In this document: piece after piece, positions 48,158-60,290 of the stretch | Layout: the number at the start of each line of letters is the position of its first letter | Position numbering within the stretch: position 1 is the stretch's first letter | NCBI GenBank assembly: GCA_020543525.1 | Contig: JAHYIO010000031.1 | Coordinates: forward strand, 2,046,001-2,110,000 | Length of the DNA: 64,000 bases | Direction of reading: 5' to 3' | Origin: Coriolopsis trogii | Taxonomy: Eukaryota; Basidiomycota; Agaricomycetes; Polyporales; Polyporaceae | Position numbers and translations under genes: made by a program | The notes under the pieces: generated by a model | Told to the model about the DNA's origin: nothing | Seen by the model: the letters and a program-made list of their open reading frames with translations, nothing else | The model's database searches: none

Positions 48158-49084
48158 ATGTCGGACCGACGCGCCCACCCGTACCCCACAAGCGCAAACG
48201 TCGCCCTCGCCTCGCAGTGGTCCGCCGCGGGACAGTACCCGTCCGCGTACGCGACGTCGCAGGACCACCACCACCACTACTCCTCCACCGCGTACCAGGC
48301 ACACCACCCCTCCCTCCGCGCCACCAGCCACTCCCCCCAGTCCGTCCCGGCCTTTGACGGCATGTCCGTGCAAGCCCAGGCTATCGCAGCAAACTACCAG
48401 CTCGGCGGCAGCGACGGTCAGATGCACTACACCCACATTCCGACGTCCGACCGCCGGTCGTCCATGTCCATGGCCCAGTACGGCGCGTACGCCGACGACA
48501 GCCACTACCACAGCAGCCCGAGTCCCGTCGTCGCGCCCCGCGCGCACGCGCACTCCCATTCGCACTCGCACTCGCACTCGCACTCCTACTCGCACCCGTC
48601 CTCGCACGCGCTCTCGCCACACTCGTACGCGCAGAGCCAGGCGATGGGCGGAGACCCGTACGGGGCGCCACTGTCGTCATCGCCGCAGGCTTCTTCGGCG
48701 CTGGCGGGCATGGCAACGGCCTCAGGCGGGTACGTCTCCCAGGCTGCGTACGCCCAGCAGCAGCAGCAGCAGCAGCAGTCGCAACACCAACAGCAGCAGG
48801 TGAACGCGAGCCAGTACCCGGCCTCGCCCCCACGCCCGTTCGCGTGCGACATGTGCGCGCTCTCGTTCAACCGCCAGCACGACCTGAAGCGGCACCGCGA
48901 CACGCACACGGGCGAGAAGCCGTTCCTCTGCAACGGGGGCTGCGGGAAGACGTTCACGCGGAAGGACGCGCTGAAGAGGCATCAGGTGTGTGCTTCGGTC
49001 TGCACTGCTCGTTCGGAACCCGCTGACGTCTGGTCGCTCCGGTAGCTGGTGAAGCGGTGTGGCATTGACGAGAACAGCCCATGA
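48158..49084 (+). CDS. C2H2 zinc-finger transcription factor
   Basis: Predicted nuclear regulator. Two exons join in phase into 288 codons: 48158-48985 and 49046-49084. The first 225 residues are low-complexity: Tyr/His/Ser/Ala-rich, with a His-Ser repeat (HSHSHSHSHSHSYSH) and a Gln run broken by Ser and His (QQQQQQQQSQHQQQQ). Two fingers end the protein: FACDMCALSFNRQHDLKRHR with second His in DTH, then TGEKPF and FLCNGGCGKTFTRKDALKRH. The last finger appears to use Cys as its fourth ligand (LVKRC in exon 2), so the 60-base intron splits the finger just after its first His. The finger pair resembles Crz1/Msn-like fungal regulators, but the N-terminus gives no further clue. It converges on NAA50 331 bases downstream. 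Confidence 0.85.
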
Positions 49085-49415
49085 AGCGTTTGGAGAGGGG
49101 GCTCGGATCATCTCTGTGAGTTTGGCCCGTTCCTCCGTGCCGCTCGGGTGACGTCCCGACGCTGACCGCTGCTCGCTCGCAGAAACTACACTCACTAATT
49201 TCTGGCACAAGACTTAGCCTACGTTCTCCCCGCGTCTTGACTCGTATGTTATGCGCCCACTTGTGTCTCAGGTGTATTGGTACACGCATTGTAAAAGTAT
49301 CGCCGATCACGGACTGTAGTACTGCATGGCCAGGCATACTGTTAGCCTGCTTTGTAGTTGTTGCGTAGACTCGCAGTAAATGTATCTTACCATTATCGAC
49401 CGCAATCCCTATCTA
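49085..49415. other. Convergent 3' intergenic region, 331 bases
   Basis: Shared 3' flank of the C2H2 gene (+) and NAA50 (-). It should hold both polyadenylation regions. I see nothing else. Confidence 0.5.
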
Positions 49416-50098
49416 TCATTTGCCCTCGCCGGCCTTGGGCGCTGGCTCGATGTCCCTCTGCAGAATCCACGCGTCGTGGGGCGTGATCTTTTTGTAGTAG
49501 CCCTCGTACACGCCGAGTTCTTTGAAGCCCTGACGCTCGTAGAACCGTTTCGCTTCATGATTAGATACCTGGACGTGGAGGTAGATGGCGGTGATCCTCG
49601 GCTTCGTGTGCGCCACCGCGGTGTCAATGAGATGCTTGAGGCTTTGAGATCCGATGCCTCGCGAGCGGTATGGCTGGCGAGAGCAGGCGTAGGGGTGTTG
49701 GCGTAGGGGTAATCATGATGTACGAATTGGCTTACCGCGAGTACTCCCAGCGTCATGAGGTAGAGCTTCGCCTCGCCGTCGTTGACCTCCATCCTACAGC
49801 ACATGGTTCCGATCGGGATGTCATTGTAGTAGACTGCGCGGCTGGTGAGTCGACGTTTGGGCTTCCTGTGGGACGATCGTGGACGCACTCAGTTGGCAGA
49901 AGTCCTCTACATCGGGCTGGACGATGTCGCTGTAGAACTTTTCGCTGTACTTGATGGGGAAGAGGACGGAATTGAGCTTCCGTACGGTGCCTGCGCGTTC
50001 GTGAGTGGTGAGCGGGCTGTGAGGCAAGGGCTGGGCGCACCGAGGTTGTTGGGGGTGACGGCGGCGAAAGACACTCGTGTCGGGGACGGACGCGACAT
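49416..50098 (-). CDS. NAA50: N-alpha-acetyltransferase 50 (NAA50/NAT5), GNAT family
   Basis: Acetylates N-terminal methionines of nascent proteins; in other eukaryotes it associates with the NatA complex on ribosomes and supports sister-chromatid cohesion. Four exons join in phase into 171 codons: 50041-50098, 49889-49990, 49736-49833, 49416-49673. Human NAA50 is of nearly the same length. Marks are LNSVLFPIKYSEKFY at the start of the fold, IPIGTMCCRMEV, LYLMTLGVLAPYRSRGIGSQ with the acetyl-CoA loop R-x-x-G-I-G, ITAIYLHVQVSNHEAKRFYE and the C-terminal GYYKKITPHDAWILQRDI. Exons 2 and 3 are confirmed by the restored join CQLIYYNDIPIG. The start MSRPSPTRVSF is plausible but poorly conserved. 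No organelle signal is seen. Confidence 0.92.
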
Positions 50099-52176
50099 GG
50101 GAGCAGGAGAGGAACAGACGCCGGCCCGGCGGCGGGCAGACGGGCGTCAAGAGAGAGTGTCTGCGAAGACTCGACGCGAGATCTCGTCCATGGGCCAGAT
50201 ATCATCACCTCCCCGCCGGCCTTCCTCGTCTTCTCTCTTCTCGCCCTCGCGCTTTCTCCCACCCCAGCACACGAAAGAGGCCCAAAGAATGTCTGTAGAG
50301 AAGCGGATGCTGTAGGCACGTTCCCGACTCTGCTTCCCGACTTCCGCTGCTACAAACGCTATCGCGATCGCACATCGCCGTGCTGTGGTCATGCCACAGG
50401 ATCCGCTTCACCCCTCCGAATGTGTCGGATGCAGGAGTTACATCCTCTGAATTTCTCTACTACGATTCTCCAGCTGCCTGTCCTAGATTCTAATACACAG
50501 CGATGTCATCTCGTGCTCCTGGGGCGTTCCCTCGTTGCAGTTGCATCCAGCATATCAATCTCCTACCCATCTGTTGGCGGCACTCGTCACAGAGCACGCC
50601 GTCCGCTCTTTCCTAGGTATTGTTTCTTTGTTTCCTCCGCTGTTTTTGGTCCCTGGCGGCAGTCTTTACATGGACTGAACTTCTACCAGCACGGGCACCT
50701 GCTCACACTCACGCGCTTACACCTGTCGCGAATGGACATCAGTGATCGTGACCTGCGTCATCGTCTCCTCTGCGCCTTTCTCTCATCATCTTTTGTGTCT
50801 TCACAGGCAGTGGGAGGCAAACCACCCCGTTTGGTTTAGGAAGCGCCTGTTATGGGTATCACGCTCGCCTTAGTCCCCCGTCTTTCCAACAACTGGCCAT
50901 TCAGACAGATTCTAGTGCGCTGCGCGCGCGATGTCTATGCCGTTACCACTACTCCTGTTGCTTGCCCTGGTCTTCCCTTCACCCTTTGGAGACGCTTTGG
51001 CGATGATGCTTTTCCCTGCATCAACTATCGTAAGTTTGTCTATTGCAACCTTGAGACGCTCCTCTGATCCTATTGATAGCCTCCGTCGGGCTGTGCGTCC
51101 AGCGAATTCGTGCTATCCCATATGCGTATATGGACCCCATACCAACCGGTCCCGTCCAATGCTCCAGGGAGTTATGTATGCTCTGTCTAGAGCCATTACG
51201 GTGCACCCCGGGATACGAAGACCGTACCAGGCCTGTTTTATGTTGGCCTGACGGTGTTCTAGTCTTCTGTACGTACTTGTCGCTTGGCGCTCTGGGCGAC
51301 CTGTTGAGTCGCTCACTTCGGATCCTTCTAATCTAGCCGACCTTTGTGGCATTCGCTCCCATCACCTAAACTACACCGTCGCGCCGACGCCAGGTCGGCT
51401 GCAACGCTTTGTCTGCAGACCCTCACACTCTCACCGAGCACGCAGGGCCGCAGTCAACGGGGTTTGGACGACGCGTCCCTATAACGGCCTTTTCAGAGGA
51501 GGCGCTTTGACATAACACCTGCAGCTAGAACCATGCATCCGCTCAATCTCAAGCATCCAACTTCTATTTCCACTGCTTCTAGTGTGCTCCGTCCTTCCCC
51601 TTCTGCAAGCTCAGGGTCCGTTGCGAGCGGTGTTCACACGAGCTATGTCAAGGCCTGTCCATCCAGGCTGACACCGGACGCGCACAATTACGTGGTTGCG
51701 CACCGTCTCGTGAAACATACAGTTGGGTCTTTACCCTTTGGCGAGGGTCTCGATCACGGGTCGAGTGGGTGCGCATCTTTCCCTGCAACAAACCTGTGCC
51801 GTCTGCTCACCGTCTTTTGCCTGTCGCAGACACGTTATTTGTAATTTCTACCGCGCCGGAGGGAGGTGTCAACCATTCGTTCTGGCATGCGAAGCGTCAA
51901 GAGAGAAAAAACGACATGACACCATTCGTGTAGTTAGGAACCCTAGGTTCACGGAGCGGCCAAGGGATCGTCTGTTCCCGAGATGGCTCCTCGGTCGCGC
52001 AATTCATGTTGCATACAGCAGCTTCTGCCCTGAAAGTCTATCTTGTTGAATCTGTCAAACCGCACGACGGCCCATGATGGACACCGTGCCTGATGTCGAA
52101 CACGTCGCACTTGCCTGAGGATACTGCTATTGGTGAGTGATCGTCCCGATTCTGCGCGCGGTGGCAAATGCGATCC

Positions 52177-52386
52177 CTATCGACCCACATAGTGATCAAA
52201 CCTAGTCAGCGAGTGTCCTCGCTCGCGCCAGTCAAAGTTGACCGCTCCCTCAAACCACTCCCTGGGGCTTAGCTCGCAAGGTGGTGAGTACCCACTTTGA
52301 CATGCCAAGCACATCGCGTAAAACACCATGCCCTGGATAATTTCGCCATCTGTCAGATTGTACTTTCTACATGACATCGTGCTCAT
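52177..52386 (-). pseudogene. Orphan exon-like fragment, unknown family
   Basis: The minus frame reads YNLTDGEIIQGMVFYAMCLA and then CELSPREWFEGAVNFDWRER, with balanced composition unlike the low-complexity frames around it. It ends in a stop soon after RFDHYVGR, but a GTGGGT donor lies just before and could lead to further coding. I do not recognise the family. It could be an exon of an unmodelled gene or a relic. Confidence 0.3.
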
Positions 52387-54521
52387 CCTGGACGAGCGGA
52401 ATCCTACGAGACGAGCGACATCATCACAGCGACATTCGTCAGCCTATGCGGTCATCCTCTTACTCGGGTAGTCATACTCGCAGACATACGCTCCCTCGCA
52501 TCACTGCTGGTCTTTGCAGTTCCGTTCGATGCTCCAATACGCAACCCGCTGACAACGGGTGTTTTTCGCAGCCGACAACACATCTATCCCTCCGCTGCTC
52601 GCTGCTGCGAACCTCCGACACTGGTCGATTCACCCTCGCTTCGTCTTCCCGCTCAACTCATGGCCTCGACCGTGCTCACCTGTCACTGACACACTTTCCG
52701 AAGCCGACATGTCAACATTTAGTATCTACATGTCCTTGGCTCTCGCACTGCATTCGCAAGCAATGTCATCCCACGTCGAAGTCGGGGCCCGGAACGCGCT
52801 GTCTCATCATTCCCGACTATGCAAAGCAGGTATCTCACCCAGTGAAAAGAACAGAGCGCGCCCCGCCCACAGTCACTTCACCGTACGGTTGCCCTATTGC
52901 GCAATATCTCAGCCCAGCGATGGAGCGCAATTCATCCCGATCGTTGGTCATACCCGAGCGAGGCCGGTCAAGCGCAAGTAGCCTCACCCTTCTTCCAGTC
53001 CCCAACGCGCCACGCTCGCGTTGGCCGCAGCGCGAAGGCGCTCTCTTCGTCACCTAACACGATAGGCTCGACAACCTCAATCAATCGGAACAATGGCTAT
53101 TCCTACATTCGACGGCTTTCGCAACACCTGACACAGGGAAGGACCGCTGATCCATGCATGAACCTTCGTTGAGCCTCAAACACGTCACGCTTGCGTCCGC
53201 CGCGGTGTCGTGGATACTCGTGAGTGCCATGTTCCGCGTCCGATCTCCTCATACCGACGAGCGCGTGGTCAAAAAGTCTGTGCCTCGAGAGGTGTTTCTC
53301 ACCAGATTGGAGCAGGTCCCAGCACGGCCGTTAGATGCAGAACGTCGGGCCAGACATACGTTTGACATGTCCGACGGCGTCTCTTCGGGTCTTGAACAAG
53401 GCCTGGCGCTCCGGTAGTACGTGCATTGCACCCCTCCGTGCGAAGCGTCTCGTCTTTTGTTCCGTTACGCGGGGGAAGGGTGGAGGTGATCACTGGTGAG
53501 CAGCGCGTCCTGCATCGCAATTCGCACATCTTTGTGGCGTATGCTCCACAGACACGCTCGTTCCTTGACTTTGATTTTTGCGCGATGCTCCAGTTGGACG
53601 CCAGATCGCAGGCGGCCGGGGACTAAACATGAGATGCATCCAGGATAGACAACGGAAGTGCCCCTACGAGGGTGATTGCGTCCACGGGAGCGCGGGGAGG
53701 CCTCACCGACCGGATTGTGTGCGCTCTTGTGCGAAGCTCCAAAGAGTCGCGAGATCGGAGCGACAGCGTGCAAGCGTTCTCCCAACAATTATAATCGCTG
53801 ACTTCGTGAGACCGCCGCAGCTGTGGCAGGGTGCGTGGACAGGAGAAGACTGTGCATATATGACACATGGTATGCACGACTGCTATGTTGTTTTTCTGCT
53901 GAGCAGCATCAACGAGTTTACAGCCTGAGGCCAGTCGCACCCGACTCTCGGGCAAATCTCCTGAATCCTTCCAAGACTTCTGCCAAATAGCATATAGTAC
54001 ATAGTCAGACTCTGGTATAGTACACGGATCAATCTGATCTCGATACGGCCCCTACGGTCGCTTACCCATCCTTAATTGAGGCACCTTTCGCGATCTGGCA
54101 GGCGCAGATACGCTAACAGCCTAACACAGAACACGCGCATTTGCTCGTCTGGCCCAGTCGGGACCGTGAGCAATCTAACCGATTCTAATGGGCTATGCCT
54201 CTGGCCCCGTGACATGGACATGCCACTTCAAGATGGGCGTGTCCAGACCTCGCACCGTTGAGCCCAAGACCGTCTAGTCTCCTAACGGTTGAACTCAGTA
54301 CTCCACTCATATACACGAAGTCGCGCCCGGCAACGGTCAGCAATGAATACGGACCATCAGGTGAGACGGCCCCCCGTCGGCTGCCTCGTTGTGAATCCCG
54401 AAGGTGATTCACATGGAATCTTAGCAGGCCTACCAAGAACACTCCGTGTGCTAACGGACAGGGAGTTAGCTTCAACGGGTTTGATCATTGTAGCGACGAC
54501 TACTCGTCAATAAACCTTGGT

Positions 54522-54710
54522 ATGCCCCCGAGCCCTTGCGATATTAATCAAACACCCGGAAGACTGCTCGTCATGAGCGTGAAGATGAGTCCTACCCTCA
54601 AGCGCCTCTTTCTGGAGCTTCCCGAGGACGAGCATCGTGGCGCATTGGGGGACCTGGCGAACGCCATCCAATCTTGCGTTCCATTCCCTGTTTTGCAATT
54701 GGTTGGGTGA
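54522..54710 (+). pseudogene. Possible leucine-rich / F-box-type remnant
   Basis: A short plus frame contains MSPTLKRLFLELPEDE followed by GALGDLANAIQSC, a pattern that recalls the repeat units in the C-terminal part of agaricomycete F-box proteins. No F-box and no extended repeat array can be joined to it. Weak. Confidence 0.2.
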
Positions 54711-55475
54711 GTCTGTCACGTGTATGGACCAATGTCACAAGTTCACTCTGCTATTTGCCCCTAGTTGTAGACATGCCGTGTTTCTGAACCATCCGAGGTC
54801 AACAAACACAGAGGGTACCATCGTCGGCTTCGTTTTGCTCTCAAACTCCGTTCGCGGTCCAACTTAGACTTACAATAGGTCTGGGTTGATGCCCTACTGA
54901 CTGAGCCTAGCTCACGGAGGATCCCTTCGTCACTAGCCGATACCTGGGCCGCTCTGTTTGACGGTCACAGATGATCACCTGCATAATCCGGAGGGGGTGT
55001 GCGTATTTCAGGCGACACAATACGAAGTGAAGACAGCGAGTTGAATCACACCAGGGGCCCCCGCCTAGATCTGTGAGTGCGTCTCCTCATTTCAATGTCA
55101 TCGAAATGATGGAGACTACTCACACGCCGCCATGATCGGCGCAGGCGTGTTTTCCAGGCCTTTGAGAAGCTTCCCACTTTCCGTGGTGTTTCGACGACCG
55201 GTTCTCTCTTGTAGGTGCCACAACTTTTGATAACTTGGGCAAACAACGATTCACACGGTGTGTCCGCTGCACAAATCCTTGATCCCACAGGTTCGATACA
55301 TTTTCCCCCTCTCGCCCGTCGCGAGCACCGAGAGAGATCCGGGTAACACTGGGAGGAACGGCTCACAGTGAACCTCGTCCGGTGACACACTCTCCTCATC
55401 CCCCTTGTCGTCTTACTTCCTGGCATATCGCGGCCCTACCCTTTCCCCAGCGGCCACTGTTGTCATCGTGGCGAT

Positions 55476-55494
55476 GGGGGGGGGGGGGGGGGGG
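55476..55494 (+). repeat. Poly-G tract, 19 bases
   Basis: The longest G run in the window, uninterrupted, in intergenic DNA and again with G on the plus strand. Confidence 0.9.
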
Positions 55495-57849
55495 CAGTAA
55501 AGGCATCATATCGATATCCATGTTTCAAATGGCAGGGACCCGTGCTTCGAAGTGCACGTTCTCATATTCACGAAGTCGGCGCTGACGGAGAGTTCGTAGA
55601 GCGGAAACCCTTCCTGTTCTTGGCAAAGAGATGAAGAGCATTGGACGGCACACCGCACTGGGACCGCTGAGCCTGGGAGGCACACGAAGAATTGCTGCCC
55701 ACCATCAGTCACGGAGCGCGGCCCTTTGCTCGGCTGGCAGACAGGCGGAAGCTCCGAGTTCGAATGTGCGTTGTCATCCTATGCACTCTCGTGACAAGCG
55801 ATCGAAGTGTCCGCAGGCAACTCTATCTTGAGTATGCCAGTGTGTCTCTCTCATTGAACTTGGTGACTAGCGAAGGTCTTCGCGACCTCTCTATGCAACT
55901 CTTGACTTTTCCCCGGTAGCTGCCAGGGTGACTGAGAGAACGCGCACTCTCCCATGGTAGCAGGAAACAGCAGGAGGAATCCCTCGAGTTTGGTGGAGCA
56001 GACGTTCAAAAGGAGCACACGATCGTCCGGGTTCAGGGGAACACCCCGCAGTCTCACCGAGTGCACCGTGGACGAAGGCCTCCACGAGTGGTACGTCCTG
56101 TCATTCTTGGACCGCCCTAGCTACTGCATTGCTTACCCTGCCATGCACAGGCCGTTCTGGCGAAGGGCGGGGGGCAAATGTGTCCTCGGGCTGCTCGCGA
56201 CTGTGGTCTTAGCATGCGCCCCGACTTGTCGATCAATCGTTATGAGGGACGGCCAGCCTTGCGCGAGTGTCAACACGGTCGTGTACCTCAGCTGATCCAG
56301 GCTCCCTCCACTCCCGAGTTATCGAGAAGTTTGCCAAATATACCCTGTCAGCCTGCTTTACGCTCGCAATCCTGCAACTTTGAATGTATCCCCCGTATGT
56401 CCCTCCGACTCCCTTGGTGCATAGGAGATGCTATGTCCCTGTAGGCTCTCCGACGGACAAGCGGCGCATCGCTCCTGCCGTGCCATGCACAGGGCAAACG
56501 CCGCTGACCTGGCAATCGCCACCGTCGGGTCGCCCGGGCATGATACGAGAGGGTCGACAATCAACGTCATATGCACTAGAATTATTCCTACAAGGGAAAC
56601 TTCTGACCACGTACGTACACTTACCCTGAGTATGATCCCCGCCTCACGTCGTCCTCGGACACCCACACAGCGAGGCAATCGCGGCGAATCTCACCGTCAC
56701 ACGTATGCATGCAAGTGTATCCCTGGTCGGGCCTTGGTCGGGCCCCCGCGCGTACTGAGATTCCGCTAACCGGGCGGTACCGGTAGAGTACATCAAGGGC
56801 ACCACTTCCTTCCATGCAGGCTCCTCATACGGAGTATGGATGGCCTCTGACTTTGACTTTTAGGCGGCGTGGCCTAGTTCGACATTCGAATTCAAGGCCC
56901 CAGCTCCTCACAATCTGAATCTACCGTCCAGCGGTCCATCATGGCGGTCCTCCGACCTGTCTCGACTTGCTCACAACTCTCGTGCAAATGGCCCTCGATT
57001 TTTTCTCTCGTTCGACGCTGAAAATGTGAGTGGTGCTGAACCATATGTACGGTCGGGGCCGACCACACGTTGGGCAACCAGGTACCGGTGAGCCATCTGT
57101 TGAAACGTTGCGCGCACAAGCACCAGAGGGCCGGTTCTGTACATGTACTGCGTTATGATCGCCAAAGGCAAAGGAACGAACGAGGAGTCGGCTGTGCCGG
57201 AGCGAGGGGCTCAAAGGAAACGGGAGATGAGAGATGAGATTCGTGAGAGATATGTGAGCTAATGTACAATGTTGTTCATGACTACGGATGAACGGGCTTC
57301 GAGCTGCGAGCTACGGGTGCGTAGGCTGTCCTGGGAGTGGATGAGTGGGGGCTACGGGCGAGGTACAAGTTCAACAAACAACAAGCAGCGCGAGCGACAG
57401 CTACTACAGCTCAGAGATCATGATGGCTAGGATTAAATACTAGACAATATACAGTTCGGTAGCAGCGATAGCAACACAACGTCCAAGCAGCCTGTCTGTT
57501 GCGCTCGTAGGGAAGACGTGAGGTGCACTCTGTGGGTAGCGCGTATATATGTAGGGAAAAGATGCACGTCATGAATCGGGAGGAGGAGGTGGGTTTCGCG
57601 ATCGTCATCAGTAATGGGAGGAGGAGGCCTAGACCCAATTTGATCGGAGGTGGTTTTGGGGGAGACGGAGCAAGGACGAGGTGGAAACCAGGGGTCTGGT
57701 GCGATTCAAGGCCCGCGGCGGGTGATCCCAGCCGAACGCCTCGTTCGCTTCTTCCGTTGAGCCCGCAAGGATGCACGTCCTCTCTCCATCGCAACGGTGG
57801 GTCGAAACTCCAACGTCAAGGCTCTCCTCAGAATCCATCTTCTCGCCGC

Positions 57850-58866
57850 TCACCACCGTGCCAGCTGCCTCGGGACAGGGGAGGGGGAGCGACGGCGATT
57901 ATCACCGCCGCCGCCGCCCTGTCCTGTGCCCTTCTTTTTATGTGGCTTCCTCTTTCCCTTGTGGCCGCGTTCCCTGAGCGGGGCGGACTCGGCACTGGTA
58001 GAAGTCGAAGTCGACCCCGAGGTCGAGTCGAGGCCATGAGGCTGCGTCGTGGTGGGGACGGAGATGGAGGGAACGGCACGTGTGTGTGACCGAGTAGGGA
58101 GGCGGTCGAGGTAGACGTCGGCGTAGTTTCTGAATACACACCTCTCCCCAATCTGCGCGTCGTATTCTGCCATGGTGGCCCAGACGCAGTGCCAGCCCGG
58201 CTCCTCCTCGAATTTGAGCGCAAAGGCGGCGTGTCGCTGCGTCCAGCGGTCCTCCTTCTGTTTCTCCGGCGCGGCGCCCTTCGTCCAGGAGGTCGAGCGA
58301 GAGAGGGCGGGAGGTTTGGGGGCTGGGAGGACCTGGACCTGGAAGGCCTTATCGGAGAGTGTGACGTATGCAGCCTGAGAGATGGTGAGCCGTACGTCTA
58401 CTGTGCCGTTCGAGGCGCGAGGGTTGAGAATGGGGGAGTCGCTCTCGAGCACTTTGGGCACGCCGCGGTACTGGGGGTCGTAGCCGACGACGAGGACCTG
58501 GAACGAGCTCCGGTCGGCGAACTGGAGGGTGATGCAAGGGTGGGTGCGGGAGCGTCGGACGCGAGTGAGCTTCTTGCCGACGAGCGATGTGGGATCGACG
58601 CCAATCCCATGAGGGCGCGCATCGAGCGTTAGCGCTCTGTCGCGCTGCGATGCTGCAGGCTTGGGAGTGGACTGCGCGCGAGAGGAAGAAGTGGGAGTCT
58701 GGATGAGCGGGAAGGTAGGGGCTTTCTGAAGGCGGGTTGGGGAGTTTGGAGATACGGGCGAGGGGGGGCAGGTGCCAGGAGATGTGGATGGACTCGAGGG
58801 TCTGTCAGAGGAAGAAGAGCTGGCGGGTTCGTAGCTGCTGAGACTGGTGCTGCTATAGGATGACAT
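57850..58866 (-). CDS. Conserved hypothetical protein, 338 residues
   Basis: A single uninterrupted frame; the frame is open further upstream to 59124, but I chose the ATG at 58866 (MSSYSSTSLSSYE) because the upstream part has no protein character. The N-terminal 110 residues are Ser/Pro-rich and disordered. The middle forms a plausible folded unit of beta strands: VGKKLTRVRRSRTHPCITLQ, FQVLVVGYDPQYRGVPKVLE, TVDVRLTISQAAYVTLSDKA, then HAAFALKFEEEPGWHCVWAT and FRNYADVYLDRLP. The C-terminus is strongly basic (GHKGKRKPHKKKG) and may be nuclear or RNA-binding. No named domain is known to me. Codon use and order look real. Function unknown. Confidence 0.6.
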   Translation of the reverse strand: MSSYSSTSLSSYEPASSSSSDRPSSPSTSPGTCPPSPVSPNSPTRLQKAPTFPLIQTPTSSSRAQSTPKPAASQRDRALTLDARPHGIGVDPTSLVGKKLTRVRRSRTHPCITLQFADRSSFQVLVVGYDPQYRGVPKVLESDSPILNPRASNGTVDVRLTISQAAYVTLSDKAFQVQVLPAPKPPALSRSTSWTKGAAPEKQKEDRWTQRHAAFALKFEEEPGWHCVWATMAEYDAQIGERCVFRNYADVYLDRLPTRSHTRAVPSISVPTTTQPHGLDSTSGSTSTSTSAESAPLRERGHKGKRKPHKKKGTGQGGGGGDNRRRSPSPVPRQLARW

Positions 58867-60290
58867 TGCGGGCAGTGTGTAGCAATGCGCATTCGATTCT
58901 GGTCGATGCTGGCAGCAGGGGGTAGCGCGAGAGACCGACAGCGAGCGGGGGACGAGTGTGGGGGATGATGAGGAGCGGAGGAGAGAGGTGAGAGGGGAAT
59001 GGAGGCAATCATAAGCCACCCAGACGGCCAAATCCGGCCAAACTGCCGCTCCCACCGCTAGCCGACGCTTGCCTTTTCCATTGTCCTCCCCCGCCCCCGA
59101 CGCTGCGCACAATAGCCATCTCAAAGCCCCCAGAGCCTATCGCGGACCATGCCTGCCACACACTCCTCTTTCTCCACTCTCCAGACACGACACTGAGCGT
59201 GTTGTCCACGACGCGTCCTAGTCATCCAGTGGGAAATGACCGCGTTCTCGTCCGCACGTGCACAACACATGTTCGGCCACATGTGCATACCTCGTGCAAA
59301 CCAGTTCTCGACTTGAGCGCGGTCAGTCGGGACACCTTCGGTACGTCTTGTACCAAACTCCTACGAGATCCCTCAATCCTGTCGAGCGACCAGGTCTTGG
59401 ACACCGGTGGCGCATCTCTGCAAATCCATTCGTGATATTGAATGTTGTGCACCCACAATAACACAAGCGAGCGAAGATCCAGATCCCGGAGCCTATGCCA
59501 CTCGTCGAGATCTCGCGTAGGCCACCGGTGTCTTTGGCTGGAACAGGGTCGGGTTAGGCATGACGAGCTGAGGGCCTCGCAAGCCTGCATCGAGTGCCAC
59601 CGCTTGGCAACGAACTCTCGACGCGATACAGTCGCCTTTCGTGCGCAATTCTGCGCGCGACGCGCGCATGCCTCGTCGTTCATATTGAAGAAAGCCTCTA
59701 CCTTTCATCTCGCGACCCCATCCATCCCACCAAGCAGCCTAGAGCGCCTTCCAACATGTACAGAATCCGCAACCTTGCCCGCTTTCTCTCATTCTCCCCT
59801 TACCACGACGCACGCTAAAGCTCGTTGTGTATAGTCTCCTTCACGGTCATGACGGTCGCCATTGAGGGCTGGCTGTTCCCCGTACATTTGGCCAACCTCA
59901 GAGCGGGTGCTGGATCTTTCCGAGACTCTATATCGGGGCGCTCAAACAGGTAGATCTAGAATGCTACGTGTACGTATGTAGGTGTAGCCTGAACGCTAAC
60001 GCGCGTACAACCTATTTCGCGTGAGGAGGCGAGGAGGAGAGTTGTCCAAGCCAAGATGCGCAGAAGCTATCGTCACCTTGGCTGAATTCAGCGACGACGG
60101 TTCTCCACATAAGGGGTTAAGGGTACCGCGCCCGAAGATAAAGGTCCAAACTAAGTAATCAACAGTATACAGTGATACCGGACGGTAAGGACTGCCATCA
60201 TATCGTACAACACGGGAATGCATCGAGCTCCGGACACTATCATGCATACATAGTCGGGTCGCCGTGTCCAAAAGCATCATGGCAAGATAA
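58867..60290. other. Intergenic, 1.4 kb
   Basis: Frames on both strands up to 153 codons (minus 59222-59683) lack domains and overlap opposite frames. I see no supported feature other than flanks of the neighbouring minus-strand genes. Confidence 0.5.

Larger units (their letters stand above)
50099..57849. other. Gene desert of 7.8 kb
   Basis: Frames are short and scattered. The longest, plus 52371-53057 (228 codons), is Ser/Thr/Pro-rich with no domain and overlaps a second plus frame, so I reject it. Pieces with weak leucine-rich or F-box-like character occur on the plus strand (54580-54710, reading MSPTLKRLFLELPEDE), and one minus-strand piece at 52177-52386 looks coding. A 19-base G run lies at 55476-55494. 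No transposase, reverse transcriptase or terminal repeats were recognised. The stretch may contain one or more worn-out genes of expanded fungal families. Confidence 0.45.

Noticed and set aside
48119..48622. 167-codon Val/Arg/Gly-rich minus frame
   Set aside because: Antisense shadow of the His-Ser repeat of the C2H2 gene.
52371..53057. 228-codon plus frame
   Set aside because: Ser/Thr/Pro/Arg-rich, overlapped by a second plus frame of 140 codons; no domain.
59222..59683. 153-codon minus frame upstream of the 338-residue hypothetical
   Set aside because: No domain, overlapped by a 130-codon plus frame of equal quality.
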